Source: Pachyseris speciosa
Lineage: Eukaryota; Cnidaria; Anthozoa; Scleractinia; Pachyseridae
Length of the DNA: 64,000 bases
Assembly (NCBI GenBank): GCA_016490735.1
Contig: JAEMWC010000116.1
Coordinates: 930,001-994,000, forward strand
Direction of reading: 5' to 3'
Made by a program: the position numbers and the translations under genes. Numbering within the stretch: the stretch's first letter is position 1; the number at the start of each line of letters is the position of its first letter. The notes under the pieces are model-generated. The model did no database searches and was not told the origin of the DNA. It saw nothing but the letters and a program-made list of their open reading frames with translations. Shown one piece after another: positions 19,194 through 29,782 of the stretch.

Positions 19194-20444
19194 ATGGCCG
19201 CCATGCATGAAAGCCTTCTTCCGACGCACAAAGAAAAAACGCTCGGCGCGATGGAAGTTGAGCGCAAGGTTAACCGAATAACGTTTGATACGAGTGAAGC
19301 CAGCCCCGGGGAGACTCTTTATGTTTCAGTCCCAAACTTAATGCAAACGAGGTCCTCATCCCCGGCTCGCTTTCCCTGCTGTTCGACATTGAGTTAACCG
19401 GCGGCCATGCCAACAACCATCTCGTGCAAAATGTCTCGCGGGCGCTGGTTGACAAGCTGGTCATGAAGTACGGGGGCACCATTCTGTAGGATACGGTCGG
19501 CTACGACATTGTCAAAATCTGGGAGGACCTTTTCCTTTCCCAGGAGGAGCGGGACAACATGCTGCTCGAGGGTATCCAGAGCGATACTCTCAACAAGATT
19601 CGCTCAAACGCCGGCGACAATCCCACCTAGGGCGTTGCTGCTGAAACCAAGCTGGAGACCATTTACAAGAACAAGTACCGTATCCAGCTCGACCACCAGA
19701 TCCTTTCTGACCATGGAATCTTTTACCCCAAGCTCTATACAACAACCTTGAGTTCGAACTTACCCTTGCAAATGCTGAGAATGTCATTAAAGGCTCAGAC
19801 ACCACAAAACTCAAATAGAAGCTGACAAACATCCAGGTAGAATACGAAATGATGCGAAGCAAACCTTTAGCTACCGAGGCGGAGAGTGTTTATACCTCTG
19901 GGAAAGAGTTCCTGTATGACCATGTGCATCGGGAAGAGGTTGTTTCATTTGCAAAGGGATCCGCAACGTGTCGAAACCTAAGGGTCAATCCGCAAAGAAG
20001 GTCTTTGAAAGGATAGCTTCTCCTTTTCATCGAACCTTACACCGCGGGCGCCAGGGACTCGGAAAAGTTTTTCAAGCCCGACATCAAAAAAGTAAGCATC
20101 ACGGTTAATGGCACGCCCAACCGACTGTATAACAACAGCCTCGACGGCAAGGACATTTGGGAGGAAGTCAGCGCTTTTTCATGAAAAAGACGAACAAAAC
20201 ACAACACATGAATTTAACAAAGTTTTACACAGGCGATCGCTTCGGGCTTCTCACTGACTTGCGGTCAACGGCATCCCACGAAATGCACAGAAACGGGGTG
20301 AGGCTTGTCAACACGAAGGACAGGGTACAGCTTGAGATCGAGCGGACCACCAGCGGATCTGGAAACGTCAATTGCCATGTTTTCACAATCAGCAACTCGC
20401 AGTTTAACGTGTTGGACTGGCAATTGGAATCTGTGCAATACTAA
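19194..20444 (+). pseudogene. Double-jelly-roll major capsid protein, main copy
   Basis: About 417 codons from MAAMHESLLPTHKEKTLGAM. The blocks IPGSLSLLFDIELTGG, VNGTPNRLYNNSLDGKDIW and MNLTKFYTGDR are characteristic of the major capsid protein of Polinton/adintovirus-like elements, which forms the pseudo-hexameric capsomer. Several in-frame stops (near 19487, 19628, 19818 and 20013) and frameshifts near 19340 and 19740 disable it. It is followed after 9 bp by the packaging ATPase, an order shared with the fragment at 8083-9283. Confidence 0.85.
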
Positions 20445-20453
20445 TAAGGCGAT

Positions 20454-21049
20454 ATGAACCCGGATAACATTCCCTTTAACGCTCTCATCGTGGGGCCAAC
20501 AAACTCAGGCAAAACAAGGTTCATGGTTGACCAGGTCAAAGGCCCTTTCCGTGGCAAGTTCAACTTCATCGTGCTTATTTGCCCCACATTCGCTCACAAC
20601 AAGACCCTCTTCCGGTTTGGGGAAAACGATCCGCGAGTGGATGTGATAATTTGCGAGCAGCACGAGGTGGAACTTTGGTTGAAGATTTTGTTTTTGAGGG
20701 AACCAACACCCTTGTGATCATTGACGACTGTGCCGCCTCTAAAGAGGTAAAAAAGCGCACAGGCCAGCTGGTGCATCTCGCCTTTTCAGCAAGGCACATC
20801 GGCATCAGTGTTTGGGTGCTAACCCAGAAGTACACCAGCATCATCGCGTCTTTCCAGGAAAACATCGTGGCAGTCGTTCTTTTTTACAGCCCCTCAGCCA
20901 AGACCACAAAGGCCATCTTTGATGACTATGTGAGCAACCTGCCCCAAGAGGAATACAAAAGCTTGATTTCAAAGCTACAAGAGCGAAAGTTTTCTTTCCT
21001 TGTGTTCTTGCTGTGGCACCCCTTTGGAGTCCGGTTTTTTCCGAATTAA
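20454..21049 (+). pseudogene. Genome-packaging ATPase, main copy (one frameshift)
   Basis: FtsK/HerA-type packaging ATPase with Walker A GPTNSGKT (about residues 13-20) and Walker B TLVIIDDC. The C-terminal region includes VWVLTQKYTSIIASFQENI and SFLVFLLWHPFG. About 200 codons, normal for Polinton ATPases. A single frameshift near 20690 separates the two halves; otherwise the frame is open. It pumps the element's DNA into capsids in functional relatives. Confidence 0.88.
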
Positions 21050-21069
21050 AAAAAAAGCTGAATATAACA

Positions 21070-21684
21070 ATGGCAGAAGAGGAGCTGACAGTAGCAGAAG
21101 TTATGAACATGCTGGAAGCAGAAGCAACGGGCGATCCGGTTGGTGGTGTTATGAACTTCTTCACCCATGGCCCTGACATTCCTGCTCTCCGCGAGCAGTT
21201 GGCCGTGCTGGTGACGACGGGCAAGGCCAAGGAGGCCATCGGCGTGCAGTTGTTGCAAGAGCAGGTGAAGCGCCTCACCGACAAAGAGGTCGAGAAGTAT
21301 TTCAAAAGGTACGAAGCTTACGTGGGCTTGAAAACAACCGAGATCTTGATCGACAGCTGCATTTTTCTTGTGACCAAGGCTGCCGGGTCGTTCGTCAAAA
21401 TCAAAGACATTGAGGCTTACCAAAAAAAGGTAAAAGAAGACTATATTATCGGGAAAGAGCTCTCCCGCCTTGTTGGCAATCTTGCTTTGAAGTTCGGCCG
21501 GTGGCTTGCCGTTGCCAACGCTGCGCTGATCACAACAAAATACATTGATTTTTCCAGCCCAGAGGATCTGAAGCATGAGCCAGTGGTAACTGAACAAGTT
21601 CCTGAGAAACCCTGTACAACAGTCTGCAGAATAAAGCAACTGCTCAGTGCCAAAACTACGCTAGGTACATCTGTTGTTCCGTGA
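21070..21684 (+). CDS. Uncharacterised Polinton protein, 204 aa, intact
   Basis: MAEEELTVAEVMNMLEAEAT opens an uninterrupted frame. It continues with GDPVGGVMNFFTHGPDIPAL, a helical region with VKRLTDKEVEKYFKRYEAYV, a hydrophobic stretch near residues 140-165 and a Cys-containing tail. ATATAACAATGG precedes the start by a few bases, like other genes of the element. I know this protein type from cnidarian genomes but not its function. It is one of the few genes in the element without visible damage. Confidence 0.6.
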   Translation: MAEEELTVAEVMNMLEAEATGDPVGGVMNFFTHGPDIPALREQLAVLVTTGKAKEAIGVQLLQEQVKRLTDKEVEKYFKRYEAYVGLKTTEILIDSCIFLVTKAAGSFVKIKDIEAYQKKVKEDYIIGKELSRLVGNLALKFGRWLAVANAALITTKYIDFSSPEDLKHEPVVTEQVPEKPCTTVCRIKQLLSAKTTLGTSVVP

Positions 21685-21759
21685 TGCTTTTCCAAAAACA
21701 CCGCTATACATAAAAAGAGTTTTGTCTTCTTCTGATGCACCTTTATGCAAAAAGCGCCT

Positions 21760-21915
21760 TTAGTTGACTATTTCTTTTAAGTCGAATTTTGCCCATTTCA
21801 ATACGTCTTCTTCTCTGAAAACTACATCAATAAAACGGTAAATCTCAGAGCCGAAAGTGTCAATCTCTCCGAGCGCATTACACACTTGTGTGTCGATCTC
21901 TTGGCCCGCCATCAT
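21760..21915 (-). CDS. Small intact frame, 51 aa
   Basis: MMAGQEIDTQVCNALGEIDT through VFREEDVLKWAKFDLKEIVN and a TAA at 21760. The upstream context ACAAAGCAATG matches the AAAGCAATG before cassette gene 2. It fills a gap between two plus-strand genes. It is acidic and helical, with no family recognised. Believed because the start context matches its neighbours and the composition is coding-like. Confidence 0.4.
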   Translation of the reverse strand: MMAGQEIDTQVCNALGEIDTFGSEIYRFIDVVFREEDVLKWAKFDLKEIVN

Positions 21916-22062
21916 TGCTTTGTTCTCTTTTCTTCAAAAGAACATTTGCAAGCAGCAACTGCTGAATAATTACTGACAATTACAGAGCAACTGCTCACCA
22001 TTTTATGCTTGCTCGGTATTTAGCATGCAATTAAACTTTCTTCTGTTAGAATATCTTCACAA

Positions 22063-22542
22063 TTTCAGCCGAACAACCTGAAGCACCGGCTGTCGAAACA
22101 CAGGCACCACAGCCGCCCAATGGAAAACTTACTTCACCTGCTCCAACCACACAGCGTCAAAAAAACCCCAAGCGGGTTGCTGCGGACAAGGCGATGGCTG
22201 AAAAAAACAAGGCTGGCTCAAGAAGCGCAGAAAAAAGCCGCAGCAGAGGCCGCTGTAATAATCGCAAACAACAAAGTAAAAAATGCTGCAGAACCTGCCC
22301 CGGCGCAGAAAGCTGCAGGTGATAAACCCGAAGCCACAAGCCCCGTTTCTTTCAGTAAAGTTCTTGCCTTGGGTACGCAAATTACTGGGGTGGCTGGTGT
22401 TTATTATCAGCGTGAAGCGATACAAGCACGGTTTGAGTCTTTGACTCGAGGAAAAAAGGAAATTGCTCCGATCCCTCCTGTTCCCAGAGAGCCAGCTCCT
22501 GAAATGCCGCAGAGGAGAAAGGGGTTTAGGCGCATGGAATAA
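22063..22542 (+). pseudogene. Basic protein with C-terminal membrane segment
   Basis: The N-terminal part (EAPAVETQAPQPPNG, then a Lys/Arg-rich stretch) shifts frame near 22205. It then reads RLAQEAQKKAAAEAAVIIAN, a hydrophobic stretch VLALGTQITGVAGVYYQREA and a Pro-rich end. This matches a small Polinton-associated protein type of cnidarians with one membrane helix near the C-terminus. The start codon is not identifiable. Function unknown; probably virion-associated. Confidence 0.5.
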
Positions 22543-22618
22543 TTTTCTTTTAAAGGTTTGCAAGCAGTGTATACCAATGACATGTTACAGATGAAGTAAT
22601 GACATAATTATCAACACC

Positions 22619-22885
22619 ATGATTGGTGCTGCCTCAGGCTTCGTTTTGGGTGAAACAAAAAACACACTGATCGACAGTTTTTTCGATCATGTCCGTTTCC
22701 CCAGGCTTGTGAGGGATGAGATGGAAAATGAAGCTCCTGACGGTTTGTTATTAAATGACGATGATGAAAGTGAACATCGTCTTGACAAATCGGCAAAAAA
22801 AAACAAAAAATTGATGAAAGTTAAAACCAAAACCACCAGATTACTTCATTTAAACTTTTGTTGCAAAGTATATTGGCATGTCTGA
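22619..22885 (+). CDS. Small uncharacterised protein, 88 aa
   Basis: MIGAASGFVLGETKNTLIDS followed by FFDHVRFPRLVRDEM and an acidic/basic tail. It overlaps the next start (22878) by 8 bp, as expected for a compact element. The last 15 residues look unlike the rest, so a terminal frameshift is possible. No family known. Confidence 0.4.
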   Translation: MIGAASGFVLGETKNTLIDSFFDHVRFPRLVRDEMENEAPDGLLLNDDDESEHRLDKSAKKNKKLMKVKTKTTRLLHLNFCCKVYWHV

Positions 22886-23101
22886 CAATAAGCTTGTCAA
22901 AACCATCATGGATGCGGCAGTCCATTCCGGACTCGTGACTGGTATCGGTTGGGCCGGAAAAAAGGTTGTGAAAGAGAATTTCATATCCAACCCCAGCAGC
23001 TAGTTTGACAAACTGTATGGAATTCACTGCCGTCGTTGTGGGCGCCGTCGCTCTCAAACAATATCTCATGGACGAAAAAATCATCCCAACCAGGTTTTGA
23101 T
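22878..23101 (+). pseudogene. Small hydrophobic protein, frameshifted
   Basis: MSDNKLVKTIMDAAVHSGLV continues with GIGWAGKKVVKENF. The reading must shift by one near 23000 to continue as CMEFTAVVVGAVALKQYLMD and IIPTRF before a TGA at 23101. Two short hydrophobic segments suggest a membrane protein of the virion. Preceded by GTATATTGGC. Confidence 0.5.
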
Positions 23102-23128
23102 GATTTAAAAACTAGGGCCTGGTAAAAC

Positions 23129-23554
23129 ATGGCAACCATTGCGATCATGGTTGGCGGTGCTGTCCTCAATGCTGCTACTTTCATCGGGGGCAATTATCTC
23201 GCGAAGGAGCTTGGCGGCGGCGACGACGCCGCGCTTGATGAAAAAAAGCGCCACAACAAGGCTCTCGAGGATTACCAAGCGGCTTAAGCGAAATACAGCC
23301 GCCAGCGCACCAAGCTCCTTGACTGGATCCAGACAAACGCGCAAATCAAAGCGCAGGCCAAACAGAACTTCACCAACACCAACTACGCCTTCAAACTTTA
23401 TAACCAGGCTCAACCTAACCTACTTCTGGCTCTGCTGAAAGAGCCAAAATTCTCAGATTTCTACCAGCCGAGCAAGCAGCAAAAAAGGGTGAGCTCGTTT
23501 TTTTTTGGCGCTGGGACTCTCGCTTTGGGCTATGCGGCTTTTCTTTTCCTTTGA
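23129..23554 (+). pseudogene. Membrane-anchored Polinton protein with one stop
   Basis: MATIAIMVGGAVLNAATFIG is a short N-terminal hydrophobic segment, then KRHNKALEDYQAA, an in-frame TAA near 23284, RQRTKLLDWIQTNAQIKAQA, KFSDFYQPSKQQ and a C-terminal hydrophobic segment (FFFGAGTLALGYAAFLFL). The type recurs with Polinton genes in cnidarians. Two membrane segments flank a helical middle. Function unknown. Confidence 0.55.
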
Positions 23555-23587
23555 TGCGCGCCTTTTGAAGCATTGGTACAATGGTGT

Positions 23588-23761
23588 ATGATGTCGGTGC
23601 TTGCTTGCATTATTGAACGGGCGTACCCAGAACTAAGCGAAAAGGATAGAAAAAATATTCTTGATGGCAGCGATGTTTCTAACCAAGAGCTTCAAAATTC
23701 ATTTGAGAAAGCATATCCTAATATGGTTTTCCCTAAAAATAATGAAAAATTTTTTAATTAA
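23588..23761 (+). CDS. Short uncharacterised frame
   Basis: MMSVLACIIERAYPELSEKD and SNQELQNSFEKAYPNMVFP. It may continue out of frame through 23817-24040 (KETGKDERVCLRNVVFKDPS), which overlaps the integrase start in another frame. No family recognised; the coding signal is weak. Confidence 0.3.
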   Translation: MMSVLACIIERAYPELSEKDRKNILDGSDVSNQELQNSFEKAYPNMVFPKNNEKFFN

Positions 23762-24046
23762 GTTTTTTGGCCGACTTTAGTTACAAATCCTGAGCTAATG
23801 AAAGAAAATTTATCGCATGGCCAAAGAAATGTCAAAAGAAACGGGCAAAGATGAAAGGGTGTGTTTACGTAATGTAGTTTTTAAAGATCCATCCATGAAG
23901 ATAAATTGGTTAAAGCACTCAGGCCCTTCAAGCAATGAAGAACCGAAGAACTTGCTTGAAAAACCTCATTTTGACTATTCAGAAATGTTCTTGATGGGGT
24001 GTGGTAAATTAAGACCTCATTTGAATGTTTCATCGCGTGTTGAAAT

Positions 24047-25025
24047 ATGGACGCCAAACTCGCAAAGGTTTATTACAGCCCGGGGGGCTACTGGAAAGGG
24101 TTGGCCGCTATCAAAAAACTGGCTGAAGCAGCAAAGGTATCTGAAGATGACGCAAAAAGGTGGCTAATCAGGCAGGCGCTTTGGCAAATTTATCTTTCAG
24201 CCCCTCACCGCGTTCGATGTCAGGTTTAATGTTTTCACTCCCAACAAGGTGCACCAAGCTGACCTTTTTTTGCCGCATGACAAACTCCCCCGCGGGAGCA
24301 AAGTTTACAAGTACGCTCTTACAGTTGTAGACGTGGCCAGCCACTACAAAGAGGCCAAACCTTTGACCTCTAAAAATTCTGACGAGTTCTCCGAGGCATT
24401 TCGCAAAATTTACAAACATTCACCTCTTAAATGGCCGGAAATGCTGCAGGTGGATCCTGGGCGTCAATTTATGGGCACTGTAACGAAAGAAATGGAAAAC
24501 CACAAAACTTATATCTGGCGCGTGCAACCTGAAATTCACCGCAACCAGGCCATTGTCAAGCGTTTTAACTGCACCCTGGCTGAGCGTCTGTTTGGTTACC
24601 AGTATGCTGTGGAAATGCGTTTGCAGGAAGGACAGTGTTCTGTCGCGTGGGTAAAACGGCTTCCAGAGGTTGTTGCGGCCTTGAACAACAAGGAAACAAG
24701 CCTGACTGGGAAGAAGCCGGCGGTTGCGATAAAAGAAAAGGCGGTTGTTTCCAAGCCTTCAACTCCATATCAAAGACTCGTGGGAAAACGTGAAAAACAG
24801 CTCCCCCCTCTTGTAAATGTCCGCTATCTTTACCAACCGGGAGAGTTGGAGGGCGGCAGAAAAGAAGCCACAGATCCTGTCTGGTCTTTGAAAGTCTTCA
24901 AAATTGAAAGAACTGTCATGAAACCAGACATGCCTGTTTTGTACTATTTGCAGGACAGACCCAAACGCAGTTTCGTACACGAAGAGTTATTGGTTGTCCC
25001 CCCAAACACGGAAAACCTCATCTAA
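24047..25025 (+). pseudogene. Retroviral-type (rve) integrase of the Polinton
   Basis: The N-terminal part MDAKLAKVYYSPGGYWKGLA is a typical Polinton integrase start. A frameshift near 24215 leads into the catalytic core with first Asp in VHQADLFLPH and second Asp in LQVDPGRQF. At the position 36 residues further the expected Glu is Lys (AIVKRFN), so the DD35E triad is broken. The C-terminal end has an SH3/chromo-like module (VWSLKVFKIERTV...RSFVHEELLVV). Integrases of this class insert the element and generate 6-bp duplications. Convergent with, and overlapping by 39 bp, the polymerase gene. Confidence 0.87.
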
Positions 25026-28000
25026 CCACTCCATATTTCCTTCCATTTCTGCATCAGAAGGCGTGGGTGGGGGTGGGTTATACCCGAAGACCCCATCTAA
25101 CAGCGCAGTGATGCCTTCCATTTCTGCATTGGTCGGAGGGGGGTTGAACCCAAAGGCATTTGTGCGGACTCCATCCTCTTCTATCCATCTTTTCGAATCA
25201 AACGAAGAAAGAGAAGTCTTGTTAACATTCATGCTGAAGATTTTATGCCCTTCGCTCCAAAGAATGTTCATCCCATGTGTCAGCTGCTTCTTGCCAAAGA
25301 GGGTACTGTACATGCAGGATTTCCTTTTTGACCACATTCTTTTTCACCCCTTTGGCTCTTTTCATGTTTTTTTCGTCGGCTCTGATGATTGAGTACATCT
25401 TGGGGCGCAAACACACACACTCGGAGATCGGGGTCCCTGCACAATCGTCTTTCATTTTCCCCAAAACCTTTTTGTTGGTTTATGAATGCAGCGCGTGGTC
25501 TTTCGGGTAGTCGCTTGTGTCAAAGAGATGTTGGCCAAGGTGGCCTTCTGGCCCCATGTCTTTGTAAATGTCGTCTGTTTGGATTTCGAGCAGAAAGCTG
25601 TCCGTGTCTGTGTACAGAAGCTCACATTTCTGCCCATACTGCTTTTCAAAATGTTGTAGAAAAATTCATACATCAGCAGTTTACTGTTTTCCAGTATTGT
25701 CATCCCCGTGTAAACAGGTTTGTTCAAACAGAGCTTGCTTTTGCGCATGCTTATTCCTGCAAGATCGTTTGCAAAGAACTTGTGCCTTGAGAACAGTGGG
25801 TTTGCAATCAGTTTCCTGAGCCTGGTTGTCTCGTGAGGGTGCACCAGTTTCACATCTGTTCGGTTGCGCAGGTTTTCCATCATTTTTCCGAAAACAGTGG
25901 TGTTTATCAGCTTGTAGAAGTCTTTTTCGAAAGTGCTTTTGGCCTTCTTTCTGAACTCGGTGTTCATCCTTATGTAAGGCTCCATCCAGCGTTTTTGTTC
26001 AAACTCTAACACTCTTGTGGACTTTCTTCAGCCTCATTCCTTGTTTCAGGTAAAACTGCAGGTTTTGGTAGTGCACGACGTAGTTCTTTTTGTCCTGCAA
26101 CGTCAGCAATAGCTTTTTACAGTCTGGCGGGTTTAGTCGGAGATCTTCTATCATTTTCGTTTGGTATGGGGACAGCCATTCTTCTTGCACAGACTTTTTT
26201 CGGGGGCAAGGGGGTAGGTGTTGTGCTCTTCGTGGAGCTCTTGGGGGTACTCAAGGTCTACTTCAAAGATAAAACCCTTTTTGCCGTTTTCTTCGATCTC
26301 AAAGATTTCGTCCTCTGATGGAAGCCAACCGCTCCACTTAAATTTGCCAACTGGGAGAGCCTTGCTCATAGCCCAGCCGTAAAGGTTGTTGGCGTCAAGA
26401 TCCATGATGAATGTGTTCGGTTTGCTTTTGTCGTAGCCCGGTACCAGAGGGTTGTTGGCTTTGGCGTACCTCTTGCTAACCATTGAAATTCCTCCCCGCA
26501 TCCCTCTCTCCAAAAAGAGATGCATGTCGATGTCGGTCAAGAGCTCAAGCTCGATGCCTGTATTTTTCAAGAGCGCGTCCCACGACAAGCTGGGTGGTGT
26601 GTAATAGTGGGCCGGATCCAAGCCGTACTGTTTTTGGCAGAGATCACGGAAGTTTTCGAATACATCTGCCAAAAGTGCAACATCTGTTTTCATGTAAAGG
26701 TCGTGGTAGTCCCTGAGTGTTTTGCATCCAAATGTTTCCCAAACCTTTTGGTGCGTGTTGGTAATCGTCGTCTGAGATGTGCTCCCCGGAAAGGCTGCTG
26801 AAGAAAAGTTCTTTGACTGGTAGGCTCGTTTCCCCAAAACTTTCCCATGAATCCAGGGGTAAATGCCCTTTTTGCACAACAAATCCAGTTTTGCTGATTC
26901 GGGGAAAAGCCTTTTTGTTATTTCCAGCGCATCTTTCGGTGTGGCTTTCACAAGTGCGTCGAGGTGGAGAGCAGAAAGGCGTTGCTGTCAGTGAAACGCA
27001 GGTTCCCCAAAGAGAACGAAATGTATTTCTCCATGTTTTTGGCAATGCAGTTCAGCTCACCTGCCCTTTCCACTTTCGACATCGCCTGCATCAGGTGGTG
27101 TGCGTCGTAGCCTTTCAGGTTGTGGAATACAACAGGAATGGGAATGGTTTTGGGGTTTATCCGCAGTTTTTTGTTGCACGCGTTGTGAGCAGCGCCGCGG
27201 AATCTGCCTGTGATGTGGCAATGATCTTTCACAGCATCTCTGAAGTTTTTGCAAAGCAGTGGTTCTGCACAGAAAATACATTGTTTGGTTTTTCTCGATC
27301 CATTTGCTGATGCCGTCTTTTGGTTTTCTTTGTGCGTCGGGCCCAACGAACACAATTTCTTTCAAAGCTTTGTAAAAACAGCCTCTGTGGCTTTGCCCGC
27401 AGTAATTGACTGTTCCGTTGTCCCACACCGGCATTGAGTTCAGAAATTCTTTTTCCACGAGCCCTTTGTTGCAAACGTGGCAGTTTTTGGCGGTGTTGAA
27501 TTTGTGCCAGTCATTGGGTGTCATTTTGATCGGCGCCGGTTTTTCCAGGCTTTCGCGCAGTTTCTTTTCCAGACAAAGAATTCTGTTGAGAAACTCCTCC
27601 ACTGTGTTTTTTTCTCCATCACAGCCTTGCCTGTATTTCGCGACTGCGCAGCAGTGCCCATCACTTCTCACACACGTTACTGCAAACCCACAGGCTGTGT
27701 TTTTTTTTTCTGTCCAGGCTGTTCTTTCATGTTGATGTTCGGGATTTTTTCAATCAAAGCTTCGAAGTCTGCGTAAATCACGAATGGAGCTTTCATTCAT
27801 TTTTGGAAGTTTTGAAACTTCAGTGACTGTGTTTTTGCCTTGTTCTGGCATTTCAATTCTTGGGGGTTTCCATTCACACCTTTGCAGTGTTTTCGGTGGG
27901 CGGCGAGAATCTTTTCTGTTGTGAAACTGATAAGGCACATTACGCAGAAGTGTTTTTTGTTACTGCGTTTGGTTTGGTCGAAAAGAGCAGATATGAAAGC

Positions 28001-28697
28001 TTCTTCACAAAACAGTAATATTGTGTTTCATTATTATGAAGAAGCATCAGGTTGATTCTTGGAACTCTTTTGTCTTTTGTGCTAATTCTAAGAGAAGTCA
28101 CTTCGTTGTTTTCCGACCCAGACACGTTCAGTGCAAGGTTGGGGTTTTGTTTTTCAAGTTTACAAAGTTGTTTCAGAGGTGTGGGAAAGTCAATGCCGTC
28201 CTAGTTGATACCGTCTTGTATTGGATATTTGCTGGACCTTTGGGGGTTTCTATCGGCTGGAAACAGTGCTACTCTCAATGCCCACTTCAAACATTCGTTG
28301 TCCCTGTTTTATACATTAACAATTGCTTTTTTGCTGGCCAATTTTTGGGTGTTGGGATAAAAGTACCGCCTCTCAAAGGTTGATATTTTTTGACATTAAC
28401 ATAGGCAATTGAAATTCTGTCAATGGCCCATCCTGATCCTCTCTGTGACCAATTAGCGATATCCCCGTTTATCATTTCGATAAATTGGTCAAATTTTTGA
28501 TCAAATCGTTGGTGTAGGTTTGCCTTTGTAAACAAATAAGGCAGATCTTGAAAGTAGTGCCTTTACGTTTCTTCAACCCATTCCCCAGCTTCATTTTGCC
28601 TTCCCCTTCTGAAGAATACCTCCATACCAAACTGTATTTTAATGCCTCCGAGTCTATTGGTTTCGTTCTTGATAACATTAAAAGCTTTATCGCGCAT
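24987..28697 (-). pseudogene. Protein-primed DNA polymerase B (pPolB), heavily frameshifted
   Basis: About 1,230 codons spread over many frames. From the start (28697) one sees RGSGWAIDRISIAYV and QPLRGGTFIP. Exonuclease motifs I (FVIYADFEAL, about 27760), II (VVFHNLKGYDAHHL) and III (YMKTDVALLADV) follow, then polymerase motif A (LDANNLYGWAMS), motif B (LINTTVFGKMMENL) and motif C (YTDTDS, about 25605). Near the end are LRPKMYS and KRAKGVKKNVVKK. All catalytic motifs are present although the gene is broken by at least eight shifts. It replicates the element from a protein primer in active relatives. Confidence 0.92.
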
Positions 28698-28727
28698 TAA
28701 GTATTCAGTGAAGTTAATAAGACTCTG

Positions 28728-28914
28728 TTAATAATGGTTTTGGGGATCGACGCTCATCCTCCAAACCTGAAGCCAATCATTAAAATTGGTTTGTGTAACC
28801 CTAAACCTATCATACAAAGGGGCTTGAGCGGCCAGGCCGATGTTTCCCCCCACTGGGGCGGCTTCACCGCAGTACTCGTTGAGGACCTCTTCCCCCAACG
28901 TATACTGCTGCCAT
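28728..28914 (-). pseudogene. Terminal cassette gene 3 (of hairpin-B element), frameshifted
   Basis: The ATG at 28914 opens the shared module (MAAVYVG). An extra G in a five-G run shifts it; in the next frame it reads LGEEVLNEYCGEAAPVGGN, then RFRVTQTNFNDWLQVWRMSV. The C-terminal part matches no other cassette. It faces inward from hairpin B and ends about 30 bp before the polymerase start. Confidence 0.5.
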
Positions 28915-28972
28915 TCCTGTCTATATAAGGTGCACACTTTTCTCTAATTAGGGTGTAATGTGGCACAGATGT
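28915..28972 (-). promoter_or_regulatory. Terminal-cassette promoter (hairpin-B side)
   Basis: Minus strand: TGTGCCACATTACACCCTAA, GAAAAGTGTGCACC and TTATATAGACAGGAATGG. It aligns with the three other cassette promoters. Confidence 0.5.
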
Positions 28973-29078
28973 GGTGGATATGATGGAACTGGGGGGCATA
29001 AAGTAACTTTTGGTAATGTTGTCCAGCATGGAGACAAACACTTCTGGGAGAGTTTTTTGGCGCTGGACTGTAAGAGAC

Positions 29079-29273
29079 ACACACATGTAAAATGAGGGTT
29101 CTGGTCACATACCAAACAATATCCTCTTATTTCCTCATTTTAAGTCTTAAACCGATATGTTCCTAACGACGAGCAGCGCGAGGAGTTAAGAACATATCGG
29201 TTTAAGACTTAAAATGAGGAAATAAGAGGATATTGTGTAGGTGTGTGCCAGAACCCTCATTTTACATGTGTGT
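29079..29273. repeat. Hairpin B: terminal palindrome of a second element
   Basis: The outer stem ACACACATGTAAAATGAGGG (plus TTCTGG, 29079-29104) pairs with 29246-29273. A 51-bp inner stem 29116-29166 pairs with 29186-29236 with one mismatch. The 19-nt loop 29167-29185, read on the minus strand, is CTCCTCGCGCTGCTCGTCG. The inner stem is unrelated to those at 9290 and 30425, yet outer stem and loop are alike. It ends exactly where homology between left and right terminal repeats breaks off. Confidence 0.85.
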
Positions 29274-29280
29274 CTAGCCC

Positions 29281-29590
29281 TTGTGGAAACTCTTTTGTGG
29301 TTCTTTATAATGCCTTCGACACATACGCATGCGCTTATGCGAGATCATTTAAAGAGATGCAAAAAAATATAACACCCCACAATGATTACCTTTTTCCATG
29401 GGGTTAGCTGTTTTTTCTCGGAAGTTTTTACGCCTGTTTAGCAAAAAGATGTGAGACAAATTACCTTTGAATTTGTTGAAGCGATGAAAGATGCAGAAAA
29501 CCAAAACGAGATTATGACTCAATCGAAAGGGAAAACCCCCAACAAAGTTCCTGTCTCATATGCTAATTATTCGTGGAAAGGTCAGACATA
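29281..29590 (+). pseudogene. Right-terminal-repeat copy of the signal-anchor gene, truncated
   Basis: Matches the reverse complement of 10790-11105 at about 93% by eye. It lacks the N-terminal hydrophobic segment, which is replaced by hairpin B, and has an in-frame stop near 29410. The downstream part (GKTPNKVPVSYANYSWKGQT) is unchanged from the left copy. Confidence 0.7.
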
Positions 29591-29644
29591 GTTTTGTATT
29601 TGTGTTGTAAAATAAATTAAATATACAACAAACCTCAAAAGATC

Positions 29645-29782
29645 ATGGAGGATCTTTTCTGTGTGAAAAAAGGAAGTAAAACCCCCAATGTTCGGGGCAC
29701 AATAAAATTTAAAATAACAGAAAATGGAAGAAAAATTGTAACAGCGAAATGTAAAAGCTGTGGGATAACAAAAACAATATAA
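29645..29782 (+). CDS. Zinc-ribbon-like protein (DUF5679-like), right copy, 45 aa
   Basis: MEDLFCVKKGSKTPNVRGTI and NGRKIVTAKCKSCGITKT. It differs from the left copy (10611-10754) at only a few residues near the N-terminus and at the last few. Both copies keep the frame open, and both lack the second Cys of the first knuckle. Outward-facing in the right terminal repeat. Confidence 0.6.
   Translation: MEDLFCVKKGSKTPNVRGTIKFKITENGRKIVTAKCKSCGITKTI

Noticed and set aside
22129..22563. 144-aa minus-strand frame
   Set aside because: Antisense of the basic membrane-protein gene 22063-22542.
26777..27310. 177-aa plus-strand frame and other plus frames at 25243-28383
   Set aside because: Antisense of DNA polymerase B, whose motifs are unambiguous on the minus strand.
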